Below are positions 16,760-25,400 of a DNA stretch of 39,327 bases, piece by piece. The notes under the pieces were generated by a model, which saw nothing but the letters and a program-made list of their open reading frames with translations, had not been told where the DNA came from and did not search any database. The stretch comes from JAVXNW01 sp036645575 (GTDB lineage Bacteria; Bacillota; Clostridia; Christensenellales; Aristaeellaceae). A program made the position numbers and the translations under genes. Within the stretch, counting starts at the first letter, position 1. Each line of letters starts with the position of its first letter. The stretch spans positions 1 through 39,327 of the forward strand of contig JAVXNW010000008.1 in the NCBI GenBank assembly GCA_036645575.1. The letters are read 5' to 3'.

Positions 16760-17707
16760 ATGGCGAGGGTGTTCATCGACGGTCAGGCGGGGACGACCGG
16801 GCTTCAGCTTGCTGCCCGCCTAAAGGCGCACGGCGGGGTATCGGTGACCACGATCGACCCTGCCCTTCGCAAGGACGTCCGCGCGCGCGCGGAGGCGATG
16901 CGGGAGGCGGACGTGGTGTTTTTGTGCCTGCCGGACGACGCGGCGCGCGAAGCGGCCGCGCTGGTTACCGGCGCGCATACGGTGGTGATTGACACGAGCA
17001 CCGCGCACCGGGTGAATCCCGCATGGGCGTATGGCTTTGCGGAACTGTCCCCGGGGCACCAAGGCGCGATTGCGCGCGCCAAGCGCATCGCGAACCCAGG
17101 CTGTCACGCGACCGGCTTTATCGCCGCGGCATACCCGCTGGTCAAGCTGGGGATCGCCGCGCCCGACTACCCCTTCACCTGCTACAGCCTGACCGGCTAC
17201 TCGGGCGGCGGCAAGCAGATGATCGCGCAATACGAGGCGGCGGATCGTCCGGCGGCGCTTGAAAGCCCGCGCGGCTACGCGCTTTCGCAGGCGCACAAGC
17301 ACCTTCCAGAGATGCAAAAAATCGTAGGGCTTTCCGATCCGCCCGTCTTTTCGCCCATCGTGTGCGACTTTTACAGCGGCATGGCGGTCAGCGTTCCGCT
17401 GGTCGGGCGAAGGCTGCAAAGGCGGTGCGCGCCCGAAGATCTGGTCGGCGCGCTGTCGGAGTTCTACGCGGATTGCCCGCTGATTGAGGTGCTGCCCGCG
17501 CCCGAGGATGGGTTTATCCCGGCAAACCAGCTTGCGGGCACCGACCTAATTCGCCTGTACGTTCTGGGAAACGGCGAGCGCATGACGGTGGTGTGCGTGC
17601 TGGACAACCTGGGCAAGGGCGCGGCGGGCGCGGCGATTGAGAACATGAATCTCGCACTGGGCCTGCCCCCCCTCACCTCGCTTCGCCTTTCTTGCCCCGG
17701 CGCCTAG
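16760..17707 (+). CDS. argC: N-acetyl-gamma-glutamyl-phosphate reductase, type 2
   Basis: NADPH-dependent reduction of N-acetylglutamyl phosphate to the semialdehyde, third step of arginine synthesis. The 315-residue length and the opening RVFIDGQAGTTGLQL identify the short type 2 ArgC subfamily. The catalytic cysteine is Cys115 in NPGCHATGF, followed by the YSLTGYSGGGKQM segment. ATG 16760 is chosen over an upstream ATG at 16730 because GGAGG ends 8 bases before it and the nucleotide-binding fold then starts at once. First gene of the argCJBD-carAB cluster; argJ follows after 108 bases, an interval in which I see nothing but a ribosome binding site. Confidence 0.94.
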   Translation: MARVFIDGQAGTTGLQLAARLKAHGGVSVTTIDPALRKDVRARAEAMREADVVFLCLPDDAAREAAALVTGAHTVVIDTSTAHRVNPAWAYGFAELSPGHQGAIARAKRIANPGCHATGFIAAAYPLVKLGIAAPDYPFTCYSLTGYSGGGKQMIAQYEAADRPAALESPRGYALSQAHKHLPEMQKIVGLSDPPVFSPIVCDFYSGMAVSVPLVGRRLQRRCAPEDLVGALSEFYADCPLIEVLPAPEDGFIPANQLAGTDLIRLYVLGNGERMTVVCVLDNLGKGAAGAAIENMNLALGLPPLTSLRLSCPGA

Positions 17708-17815
17708 CCGCTTCCGTTCCCGCTTAGGCGATCGCGCGGAAAAGGCCTGCGCGCTTGTCGGATTTTCACGCGTATGATCGGTCGTAAATCAGCCAACAAA
17801 TAGGAGGGCTTGAGC

Positions 17816-19036
17816 ATGAATATTCAAACCATTCCGGGCGGCGTGTGTGCGCCCAAGGGCTTTGTCGCGGGGGGACTGCATTGCGGCATCCGCAAAAACA
17901 AGGACAAGAAGGACCTTGCGGTGATTTTGTGCCAAGTGCGCTGCGCGGCGGCGGCGGTCTACACGCGCAACAAGGTGTTCGGCGCGCCGATCACGGTGAC
18001 CCGCGAAAACCTGCAGGACGGCTGCGCGCGCGCGGTCATCTGCAACAGCGGCAACGCCAACACCTGCAACGCCGACGGCCCGGAAAAGGCGCGGCGGATG
18101 TGCGCGCTTGTGGCGGACGCCTTTTGCGTGGACGCGAACGACGTGATCGTCGCCTCGACCGGCGTGATCGGGCAGGTGCTCGACATTGCGCCGATCGCCT
18201 CGGGCGTTCAGAACCTCGTGGGGACGCTGGCCAAGGAAGGCGCGCAGGACGCGGCGGAGGCGATCATGACGACCGACACGCGCGTCAAGCAGATGGCGGT
18301 AACCACCCTGATCGGCGGCGTGCCGGTCACGCTTGGCGCGATGGCGAAGGGCTCCGGCATGATCCATCCGAACATGGCCACGATGCTCTCCTTTATCACG
18401 ACCGACGCGGACATCACGTCCGCCATGCTAAACAAGGCGCTTGGCGCGGTGGTCGACGACACCTACAACATGGTGTCGGTGGACGGGGACACCTCGACAA
18501 ACGACATGGTGTCGATCATGGCGAGCGGGCTTGCGGGCAACGCGCAGATCGCCGAGGTTGGGCCGGACTTCGACCAATTCGTGCAGGCGCTCAAGGCGAT
18601 CGCGGTCGAGATGTCGCGCATGATCGCGGCAGACGGCGAGGGCGCGACCAAGTTGCTCGAGTGCCAAGTGACCCACGCGCCCGACGTCAAGACCGCGCGC
18701 ACGCTCGCGCGCTCGGTGGTCATGTCGAGCCTTGTCAAGGCGGCGATGTTTGGCGCGGACGCCAACTGGGGACGCATTCTGTGCGCGATCGGCTATGCGG
18801 ACGCCGAGTTTGAGGTGAGCAAGGTGGACGTGTACCTGGCCGGCGCGAAAAAGCGCATCAAGGTGTGCGAGGACGGCTGCGGCGTCTCGTTTAGCGAAAA
18901 AGAAGCCAAGGAACTGCTGCTCGAAAAGGAAATCGACCTGCTCGTCGATATGAAGCAGGGCGGCGCGCAGGCCACCGCCTGGGGGTGCGACCTCACGTAC
19001 GATTACGTCAAGATCAACGGCGATTACCGCACATGA
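17816..19036 (+). CDS. argJ: Bifunctional ornithine acetyltransferase/N-acetylglutamate synthase
   Basis: Recycles the acetyl group from N-acetylornithine to glutamate and, if bifunctional, also acetylates glutamate from acetyl-CoA, so the cell needs no ArgE. The 406-residue precursor has the self-cleavage site in HPNMATMLSFI; cleavage before Thr189 would give alpha and beta chains, with Thr189 as the nucleophile. Other family segments are ICNSGNANTCN and the C-terminal ending VKINGDYRT. ATG 17816 has AGGAGGG 7 bases upstream. Whether it is mono- or bifunctional cannot be settled from sequence; no argA-like gene is in the window. Confidence 0.95.
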   Translation: MNIQTIPGGVCAPKGFVAGGLHCGIRKNKDKKDLAVILCQVRCAAAAVYTRNKVFGAPITVTRENLQDGCARAVICNSGNANTCNADGPEKARRMCALVADAFCVDANDVIVASTGVIGQVLDIAPIASGVQNLVGTLAKEGAQDAAEAIMTTDTRVKQMAVTTLIGGVPVTLGAMAKGSGMIHPNMATMLSFITTDADITSAMLNKALGAVVDDTYNMVSVDGDTSTNDMVSIMASGLAGNAQIAEVGPDFDQFVQALKAIAVEMSRMIAADGEGATKLLECQVTHAPDVKTARTLARSVVMSSLVKAAMFGADANWGRILCAIGYADAEFEVSKVDVYLAGAKKRIKVCEDGCGVSFSEKEAKELLLEKEIDLLVDMKQGGAQATAWGCDLTYDYVKINGDYRT

Positions 19037-19059
19037 GCACGGGATTGGAGGCGCGGAAA

Positions 19060-19923
19060 GTGGAACACATGTCGGAGGAAGTCAAGGCGGGCGTACTGAC
19101 GGCGGCGCTGCCCTACATCCAAAAATACGCCGGGAAGATCGTCGTGGTCAAGTACGGCGGAAACGCGATGGTCAATCCGCTGCTCAAGAAGGCGGTGATG
19201 AACGACGTCGTGCTGCTCACGCAGGTGGGCATCAAGGTGGTGCTGGTGCACGGCGGCGGCCCGGAGATCAGTTCGACGCTCAAGCGGCTGGGCATCGAGT
19301 CAAAATTTATAAACGGTCTGCGCTGCACCGACCTTGAGACGATGCACGTCGTGCAGATGGTGCTGGCGGGCAAGACCAACAAGGACTTGGTCGGGCTGAT
19401 AAGCGTGTGCGGCGGCAAGGCGCTGGGGCTGTGCGGCATCGACGGGCGCATGATCGAGGCGCGCAAGACCGCCGCCGCCGCCGAACTTGGCTATGTGGGC
19501 GAGATCGTCAAGGTGGACACTGCCCCCATCCTGAACGCGCTGTCGGACGGGTATATCCCGGTGATCGCGACGGTGGGCGTGGACGCCGAGGGCGCGGCCT
19601 ACAACATCAACGCCGACACCGCTTCCGCAGAGATCGCCTCGGCGCTGGGCGCGGAGAACCTCATCATGCTCACCGACATTCGCGGCCTCATGCGCGACGT
19701 GAGCGCCCCTGAGACGCTGATCCCGGTCGTGCATTTGGGCGAAGTGAGCGACCTTATTTCGGCGGGCGTGATCACCGGCGGCATGATCCCCAAGGTGCGC
19801 GCGCTTGCGGGCGTGCTGGCGGACGGCGTCAAAAAGGCGGTCATGATCGACGGGCGCGTGCCCCACTCGATCCTCATTGAAATGCTGTCAGACGAGGGCA
19901 TCGGCACCATGTTCGTGCGCTGA
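19060..19923 (+). CDS. argB: Acetylglutamate kinase
   Basis: Phosphorylates N-acetylglutamate, the second step of arginine synthesis and the usual point of arginine feedback. The amino acid kinase fold is clear: IVVVKYGGNAM at the start, VLVHGGGPEISSTLKRLGI for the glycine-rich loop, NINADTASAEIASALGAENL in the middle, and GGMIPKVRALAGVLADGV near the end. I prefer GTG 19060 because GGAGG ends 8 bases before it; the protein is then 287 residues. ATG 19033 (overlapping the argJ stop as ATGA) and ATG 19069 are alternatives. It follows argJ by 23 bases and precedes argD by 59. Confidence 0.94.
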   Translation: MEHMSEEVKAGVLTAALPYIQKYAGKIVVVKYGGNAMVNPLLKKAVMNDVVLLTQVGIKVVLVHGGGPEISSTLKRLGIESKFINGLRCTDLETMHVVQMVLAGKTNKDLVGLISVCGGKALGLCGIDGRMIEARKTAAAAELGYVGEIVKVDTAPILNALSDGYIPVIATVGVDAEGAAYNINADTASAEIASALGAENLIMLTDIRGLMRDVSAPETLIPVVHLGEVSDLISAGVITGGMIPKVRALAGVLADGVKKAVMIDGRVPHSILIEMLSDEGIGTMFVR

Positions 19924-19982
19924 CCCGCAGATCGCGGGCGGGCAGATCGCCGTGGCAGGCGCGAAAGGAATGGAGTATCACG

Positions 19983-21173
19983 ATGAAAACCGATTTGATT
20001 TTGGCGCGCGAGCGCGCAAATTTGGCACAGACCTACAAGCGCCGCCCGGTCGTCATCGATCACGGGCTGGGCGCGCGGTGCGTGGACGTCGAGGGGAAAA
20101 GCTATATCGACTTTACGAGCGGCATCGGCGTAAACGCGCTGGGCTACTGCGATCCGGGCTGGGTGGACGCGGTCACGCGGCAGCTTCACAAGCTCCAGCA
20201 CGCCTGCAACCTCTACTATACCGAGCCGATGATCGACGCGGCGGAAATGCTGACGCGCCGCACCGGCCTTTCGCGCGTGTTCTTTGCCAATAGCGGCGCG
20301 GAGGCGAACGAGGGCGCGATCAAGGCGGCGCGCAAATATGGCTACGACAAGTTGGGCAAGGCGCACACGACGATCGTGACGCTCAAAAATTCGTTCCACG
20401 GGCGCACGGTGACCACGGTGTCGGCGACCGGCCAGGACGCCTTTCACGACTTCTTCTTTCCATTTACGCAGGGGTTTGTCTACGCGCCGGCAAACGACCT
20501 TGCGGGGACGCTTGCGTGCCTAGACGAGCACGTGTGCGCGGTGATGCTCGAGATGGTGCAGGGCGAGGGCGGCGTGGTGCCGCTTGAAAAGGCGTATGTG
20601 CAGGGCCTTCAGGCGGCGTGCCGCGAAAGGGACATCCTGCTGATCGTGGATGAAGTGCAGACCGGCATGGGACGAACCGGAACGCTTTTCAGCTATGAAC
20701 AGTTTGGCGTCTCCCCCGACATCGTGACAAGCGCCAAGGGACTGGGCGCGGGGCTTCCGATCGGCGCGGTGCTGCTGGGCGAAAAGGTCAAAGATACCTT
20801 GGGCTTTGGCCAGCACGGCACCACCTTTGGCGGAAACCCGGTCGCGTGCGCGGGCGCGTGCGAGGTGCTTCGGCGCATGGACGACGCGTTTCTCGAAGCG
20901 GTCGTTCAAAAGGGGAACCTGCTCCGGGCGCGGATTGAGCAAATGCCGGGCGTCAAGCAGGTGAGCGGGCTTGGCATGATGCTGGGCATCGCCCTAGAGG
21001 GCGCGTCGGCGCTTGACGTGGTGGGCGAATGCGAAAGGCGCGGGCTGCTGGTGCTGACCGCCAAGCAGAAGGTGCGCCTGCTTCCGCCGCTACAGCTGGA
21101 CGGGCGGGAACTTGACGAAGGACTTGCCATCCTCGAATCGGCGATTGCCGCCGCGCGAAAAAAAAGCGACTGA
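19983..21173 (+). CDS. argD: Acetylornithine aminotransferase
   Basis: PLP enzyme converting N-acetylglutamate semialdehyde to N-acetylornithine with glutamate as amino donor. The 396-residue length and motifs are typical: FANSGAEANEGAIKAAR near 101, NSFHGRTVTTVSATGQ near 136, LIVDEVQTGMGRTG near 220, and the PLP-lysine Lys252 in TSAKGLGAGLPIGA. The ATG has AAAGGAATGGAG upstream. Members of this class III family can also act on succinyl-diaminopimelate or ornithine; the position after argB supports the arginine role. A 153-base gap with a strong hairpin separates it from carA. Confidence 0.94.
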   Translation: MKTDLILARERANLAQTYKRRPVVIDHGLGARCVDVEGKSYIDFTSGIGVNALGYCDPGWVDAVTRQLHKLQHACNLYYTEPMIDAAEMLTRRTGLSRVFFANSGAEANEGAIKAARKYGYDKLGKAHTTIVTLKNSFHGRTVTTVSATGQDAFHDFFFPFTQGFVYAPANDLAGTLACLDEHVCAVMLEMVQGEGGVVPLEKAYVQGLQAACRERDILLIVDEVQTGMGRTGTLFSYEQFGVSPDIVTSAKGLGAGLPIGAVLLGEKVKDTLGFGQHGTTFGGNPVACAGACEVLRRMDDAFLEAVVQKGNLLRARIEQMPGVKQVSGLGMMLGIALEGASALDVVGECERRGLLVLTAKQKVRLLPPLQLDGRELDEGLAILESAIAAARKKSD

Positions 21174-21197
21174 CATCAATCCTTAATCCATACGCAC

Positions 21198-21226
21198 TTG
21201 ATTAAACGCACGGATTTTGGCAAAAT
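21198..21226 (+). promoter_or_regulatory. Possible weak promoter before carA
   Basis: TTGATT (21198-21203), 17-base spacer, CAAAAT (21221-21226). The -10 is poor (4 of 6). It would let carAB be expressed apart from argCJBD. Confidence 0.3.
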
Positions 21227-21235
21227 CATAGGGAT

Positions 21236-21257
21236 GGGCGGCGCAACTGCGCCGCCC
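21236..21257 (+). terminator. GC-rich hairpin between argD and carA
   Basis: GGGCGGCGCA and TGCGCCGCCC form a 10-base perfect stem around a minimal loop. The following bases are GACAAAAGG, with no T-run, so it is more likely a partial terminator, attenuator or RNA-stability hairpin than a full stop. Confidence 0.4.
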
Positions 21258-21326
21258 GACAAAAGGGACAAACCGCCATTCGGCCGCGGGCCGCATCAAA
21301 AAAAACGCATGATGAGGTTGCAATCA

Positions 21327-22439
21327 ATGAAAAAGGCATATCTGATCCTGCAAGACGGGCAGGTCTTCGAGGGCACGCGCTTTGGCGCGGGCGGCATGGT
21401 TTCAGCGGAACTGGTGTTTGAGACGGGCATGATCGGATATCTGGAGACGCTGACCGACCCGGGCTATCAGGGACTGATGGTGGCCGCGACCTTTCCGCTT
21501 GCGGGCAATTACGGCGTGATCCCGGCGGACTTTTCGTCGTCCGCGCCGCATTTGTCCGCGTTCATCGTGCGGGAAGTGTGCGACGTGCCCTCCAATTTCC
21601 GCTGCGAGGGCACGCTGGATTCGTATCTCAAGGAGGAGGGCGTGATCGGGCTTTGTGATATCGATACCCGCGCGCTCACGCGGATATTGCGCGAGTCTGG
21701 CGCGATGAACGCGGCGATTGTCGATCAACTGCCGGGCGATATGGCTGCTTTTACCCAATCGCTTGCGCGCCTTGCGCCGTCGGGCGACGTGATCAAGGCC
21801 ACCTGCGCCGCGCCCTATTGCTATCGCCCCACTTCTGTCCCGCTTGTCCCACAGACGAAAGAGGTCGTCCTGTGGGACTTTGGCTATGTGCGCTCGATCG
21901 CCGAGGCGCTGTCGGCGCGCGGCTGCCGCGTGCAGGTGGTCCCGGCGGACACCGCGCTTTCGGAAATTCTCGCGATGAACCCGGACGGGATCGTGCTCTC
22001 GGGCGGACCGGGCGACCCGGCCAACTGCGCCTCCATCATCGAGCAACTGCGCGGGCTTGACGCCGCGCGCATCCCGACGCTCGCAATCGACCTAGGTCAC
22101 CAGTTGCTCGCGCTTGCGCACGGCGCGAAGAGCCTAAAGATGAAGCACGGCCATCGCGGCGCAAACCAGCCGGTTCGTCGGCTTTCGGACGGCCGCCTGT
22201 TCACGACGTGCCAGAACCACGGCTTTGTCATCGATGGGGCGTCGCTGCCGGAAGGCGTTTGCGTGTCCTATGAAAACGTGAACGACCACACCGTCGAGGG
22301 GCTTGCCTACGAGGGGCTTGCGCTGTATTCGGTGCAGTTTACGCCCAAGGCGCAGGGCGGCGCGTGCGAAACCGCTTTCCTATTTGACGAATGGATGAAC
22401 CGCATGTCGGCGTCGGACGCCGGCAGCATGGAGGAATAA
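21327..22439 (+). CDS. carA: Carbamoyl-phosphate synthase small subunit, glutaminase triad lost
   Basis: The small subunit normally hydrolyses glutamine and passes ammonia to CarB. The 370-residue protein aligns along the whole family: N-terminal domain (EGTRFGAGG, ETGMIGYLETLTDPGYQG, CDIDTRALTRILRESG) and a class I glutamine amidotransferase domain (about 180-360) with SGGPGDP, LGHQLLALA, KMKHGHRGANQPV and QNHGF. The catalytic residues are replaced: the usual G-I-C-LGHQ reads AIDLGHQ (Asp255 for Cys, codon GAC at 22089), and the usual QYHPE reads QFTPK (Thr339 for His, Lys341 for Glu). Glutamine hydrolysis should be impossible. The frame is intact, with no stop or frameshift. ATG 21327 has GAGG 9 bases upstream. 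It probably remains as a structural partner for an ammonia-using CarB. Confidence 0.93.
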   Translation: MKKAYLILQDGQVFEGTRFGAGGMVSAELVFETGMIGYLETLTDPGYQGLMVAATFPLAGNYGVIPADFSSSAPHLSAFIVREVCDVPSNFRCEGTLDSYLKEEGVIGLCDIDTRALTRILRESGAMNAAIVDQLPGDMAAFTQSLARLAPSGDVIKATCAAPYCYRPTSVPLVPQTKEVVLWDFGYVRSIAEALSARGCRVQVVPADTALSEILAMNPDGIVLSGGPGDPANCASIIEQLRGLDAARIPTLAIDLGHQLLALAHGAKSLKMKHGHRGANQPVRRLSDGRLFTTCQNHGFVIDGASLPEGVCVSYENVNDHTVEGLAYEGLALYSVQFTPKAQGGACETAFLFDEWMNRMSASDAGSMEE

Positions 22440-22441
22440 AT

Positions 22442-25400
22442 ATGCCGCTTTGCAAAGATCTCAAACGGGTAATGCTGATCGGTTCCGGCCCCATCGTGAT
22501 CGGGCAGGCCGCCGAGTTTGACTACGCGGGCACGCAGGCGTGCCGCACGCTCAAGTCGCTGGGCCTCGAGGTCATCTTGGTCAACCCCAACCCCGCGACC
22601 ATCATGACCGACAGCGCGGTCGCCGATGAAATCTTCATCGAGCCGCTTTCGCTCGAGGTGCTGCGCCGAATCATTCAAAAGACCAAGCCGGACGGGCTGC
22701 TCTCGACGCTCGGCGGGCAGAACGGGCTCACGCTCTCGATGCAGCTGGCGCGCGAGGGCTTTTTGGAAAAGATGGGCGTTCGCCTGCTCGGCGCGCGGCT
22801 GGAGACCATCGACAAGAGCGAAGACCGGCAGATGTTTAAGGACACGATGCTTGAGATCGGGCAGCCCTGCATCCCGAGCCTCGTGGTCACCACGGTCGAG
22901 GCGGCGCTCGCGTTTGCAAAGACCATCGGCTATCCCGTGATCGTGCGGCCGGCGTTCACGCTGGGCGGCTCCGGCGGCGGGATTGCCCCGAGCGAGGACG
23001 CGCTGCGCGAGATCGCGTGGACCGGGCTCGAGGCCTCGCCGATCCGGCAGATTCTGGTGGAAAAGTGCATCTCCGGCTGGAAGGAGATCGAGTTTGAGGT
23101 GCTGCGCGACGGCGCGGGCAACGCGATCACCGTGTGCTCGATGGAGAACATCGACCCGGTGGGCGTGCATACCGGCGACTCGATCGTCATTGCGCCCGCG
23201 GTCACGCTGGCCGCGCCCGAGTACGGCATGCTTCGGCAGGCGGCGTTTGACATCGTGGAGGCGCTGGGCGTCGAGGGCGGGTGCAACGTGCAGTTCGCGC
23301 TCGAGCCGGAATCCTTTACCTATGCGGTGATCGAGGTCAACCCGCGCGTGTCGCGCTCTTCGGCGCTCGCGTCCAAGGCGACCGGCTACCCGATTGCCAA
23401 GGTGGCGGCGCAGATCGCGGTCGGGCTTCGCCTTGACGAGATCCCCAACGTCGTGACCGGCCAGACGACCGCGTTTTTCGAGCCGACGATCGACTACGTG
23501 GTGGTCAAGTTCCCGCGCTGGCCGTTTGACAAGTTCGTCTACGCCAAGCGCTCCTTGGGCACGCAGATGAAGGCGACCGGCGAGGTGATGGCGATCGCGC
23601 CCACGTTTGAGATGGCGCTCATGAAGGCGATCCGCGGCGCGGAAATTCGCATGGAGACGCCGCGCCTCAAAAAGCTTGCGCCATTGGCCACGGAAGACGT
23701 GGTGGCGGGCGCGTCGCACGCGACCGACGAAAGGCTGTTCTTTGTGTACGAGGCGCTGTCGCGCGGCGTGTCGGTCGAGGAAATCCACGCGTTGACGATG
23801 ATCGACGAGTGGTTCCTCGCAAAGCTGTTGAACCTCTCGAGCATGGAAAAGGCGCTTGCGCAGGGCGAACTGACCGACGAAAAATACCGCGCGGCCAAGC
23901 GCATGGGCTTTATGGACAAGACGATTGCCAGCCTGAGCGGGCAAAAAATCGCGCGGCCGATGACTGCGGTTTACAAGATGGTGGACACCTGCGCCGCCGA
24001 GTTTGAGGCGGTGACGCCCTACTTCTACGCGACATACGACGCGGAAAACGAGGCCGCGCTGTTTCGGGCGGCGCGCCCGAGCGGCAAAAAGCGGGCGATC
24101 GTGTTCGGCTCCGGCCCGATTCGGATCGGTCAGGGCATCGAATTTGACTACGCGTCGGTTCACTGCGTGTGGACGCTCAAGGCCGCGGGCTACGAAGTCG
24201 CCATGGTCAACAACAACCCCGAGACCGTCTCGACCGACTTTGACACCGCCGACCGGCTCTACTTTGAGCCGCTGACGCCCGAGGACGTCTACGCGGTCAT
24301 TCAGACCGAGCAGCCGGACGGCGTGGTGGTCGCCTTTGGCGGCCAGACCGCGATCAAATTGACGCGCGCGCTGGACGACATGGGCATCCCGATCCTGGGC
24401 ACCGGCGCGAATGCGATCGACGCGGCGGAGGATCGCGAGAAGTTCGACGCGCTGCTTGAAAAGCTGTCGATCAAGCGCCCGGAAGGAAGCTCTGTTCACA
24501 CGACCGAGCAGGCGCTTTCCGTCGCGCACGCGCTGGGCTATCCGGTTCTGATCCGGCCGAGCTACGTGCTGGGCGGGCAGAACATGATCATCGCCTTTGA
24601 GGACGAGGAGATCGTGCGGTATATGGCGCTGATTCTGTCGCAGGGCGTCACCGACCCGATCCTGATTGACAAGTACCTGATGGGCACCGAGGTCGAGATC
24701 GACGCGGTGTGCGACGGCGAGGACGTGCTGATCCCCGGGATCATGGAGCACATCGAGCGCGCGGGCGTGCATTCGGGCGACTCGATGGCGGTATACCCGG
24801 CGTGGAATTTGAACGGGCCGATCACCGAGCGGCTGATTGAGTGCACGGCGAAGTTGGCCAAGGGCCTTCAAACGGTGGGTCTGATCAACATACAGTACGT
24901 GATCTACGAAAGCGAGGTCTACGTGATCGAGGCCAACCCGCGCGCGTCGCGCACGATCCCCTACATCAGCAAGGTGACCGGGCTTCCGATCGTGGACGTC
25001 GCGACGCGGGTGATGCTGGGCGAAAAGCTGCGCGACATCGGCTACGGCACCGGGCTTTACCGGCTGTCGCCGTTTTGCGCGGTGAAGGTGCCGGTGTTCT
25101 CGTTTGAAAAGCTGACCGACGCGGACACGCTGCTGGGGCCGGAGATGAAGTCAACCGGCGAGGTGCTGGGCGTCGGGCGCACGATGGGCGAGGCGGTGTA
25201 CAAAGGGCTGCTCGCGGGCGGAAGCAAGATGGCGCACACCGGCAGCGCGCTGATGGCGGTGCGCGACCGCGACAAGCGCGAGGCGGTAAAGCTGGGGCGC
25301 ACGATGCTCGATCTGGGCTTTAAGCTATACGCGACCGAGGGGACAGCCCGGGCGCTTGCGCGCGCGGGGCTTGAGAGCACGCACGTGGGCAAGCTGCACG

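Noticed and set aside
22307..24871. Minus-strand open frame of 854 codons opposite carA/carB
   Set aside because: Antisense to clear CarA/CarB coding sequence; its Arg/His-rich composition reflects the codon pattern of the other strand.
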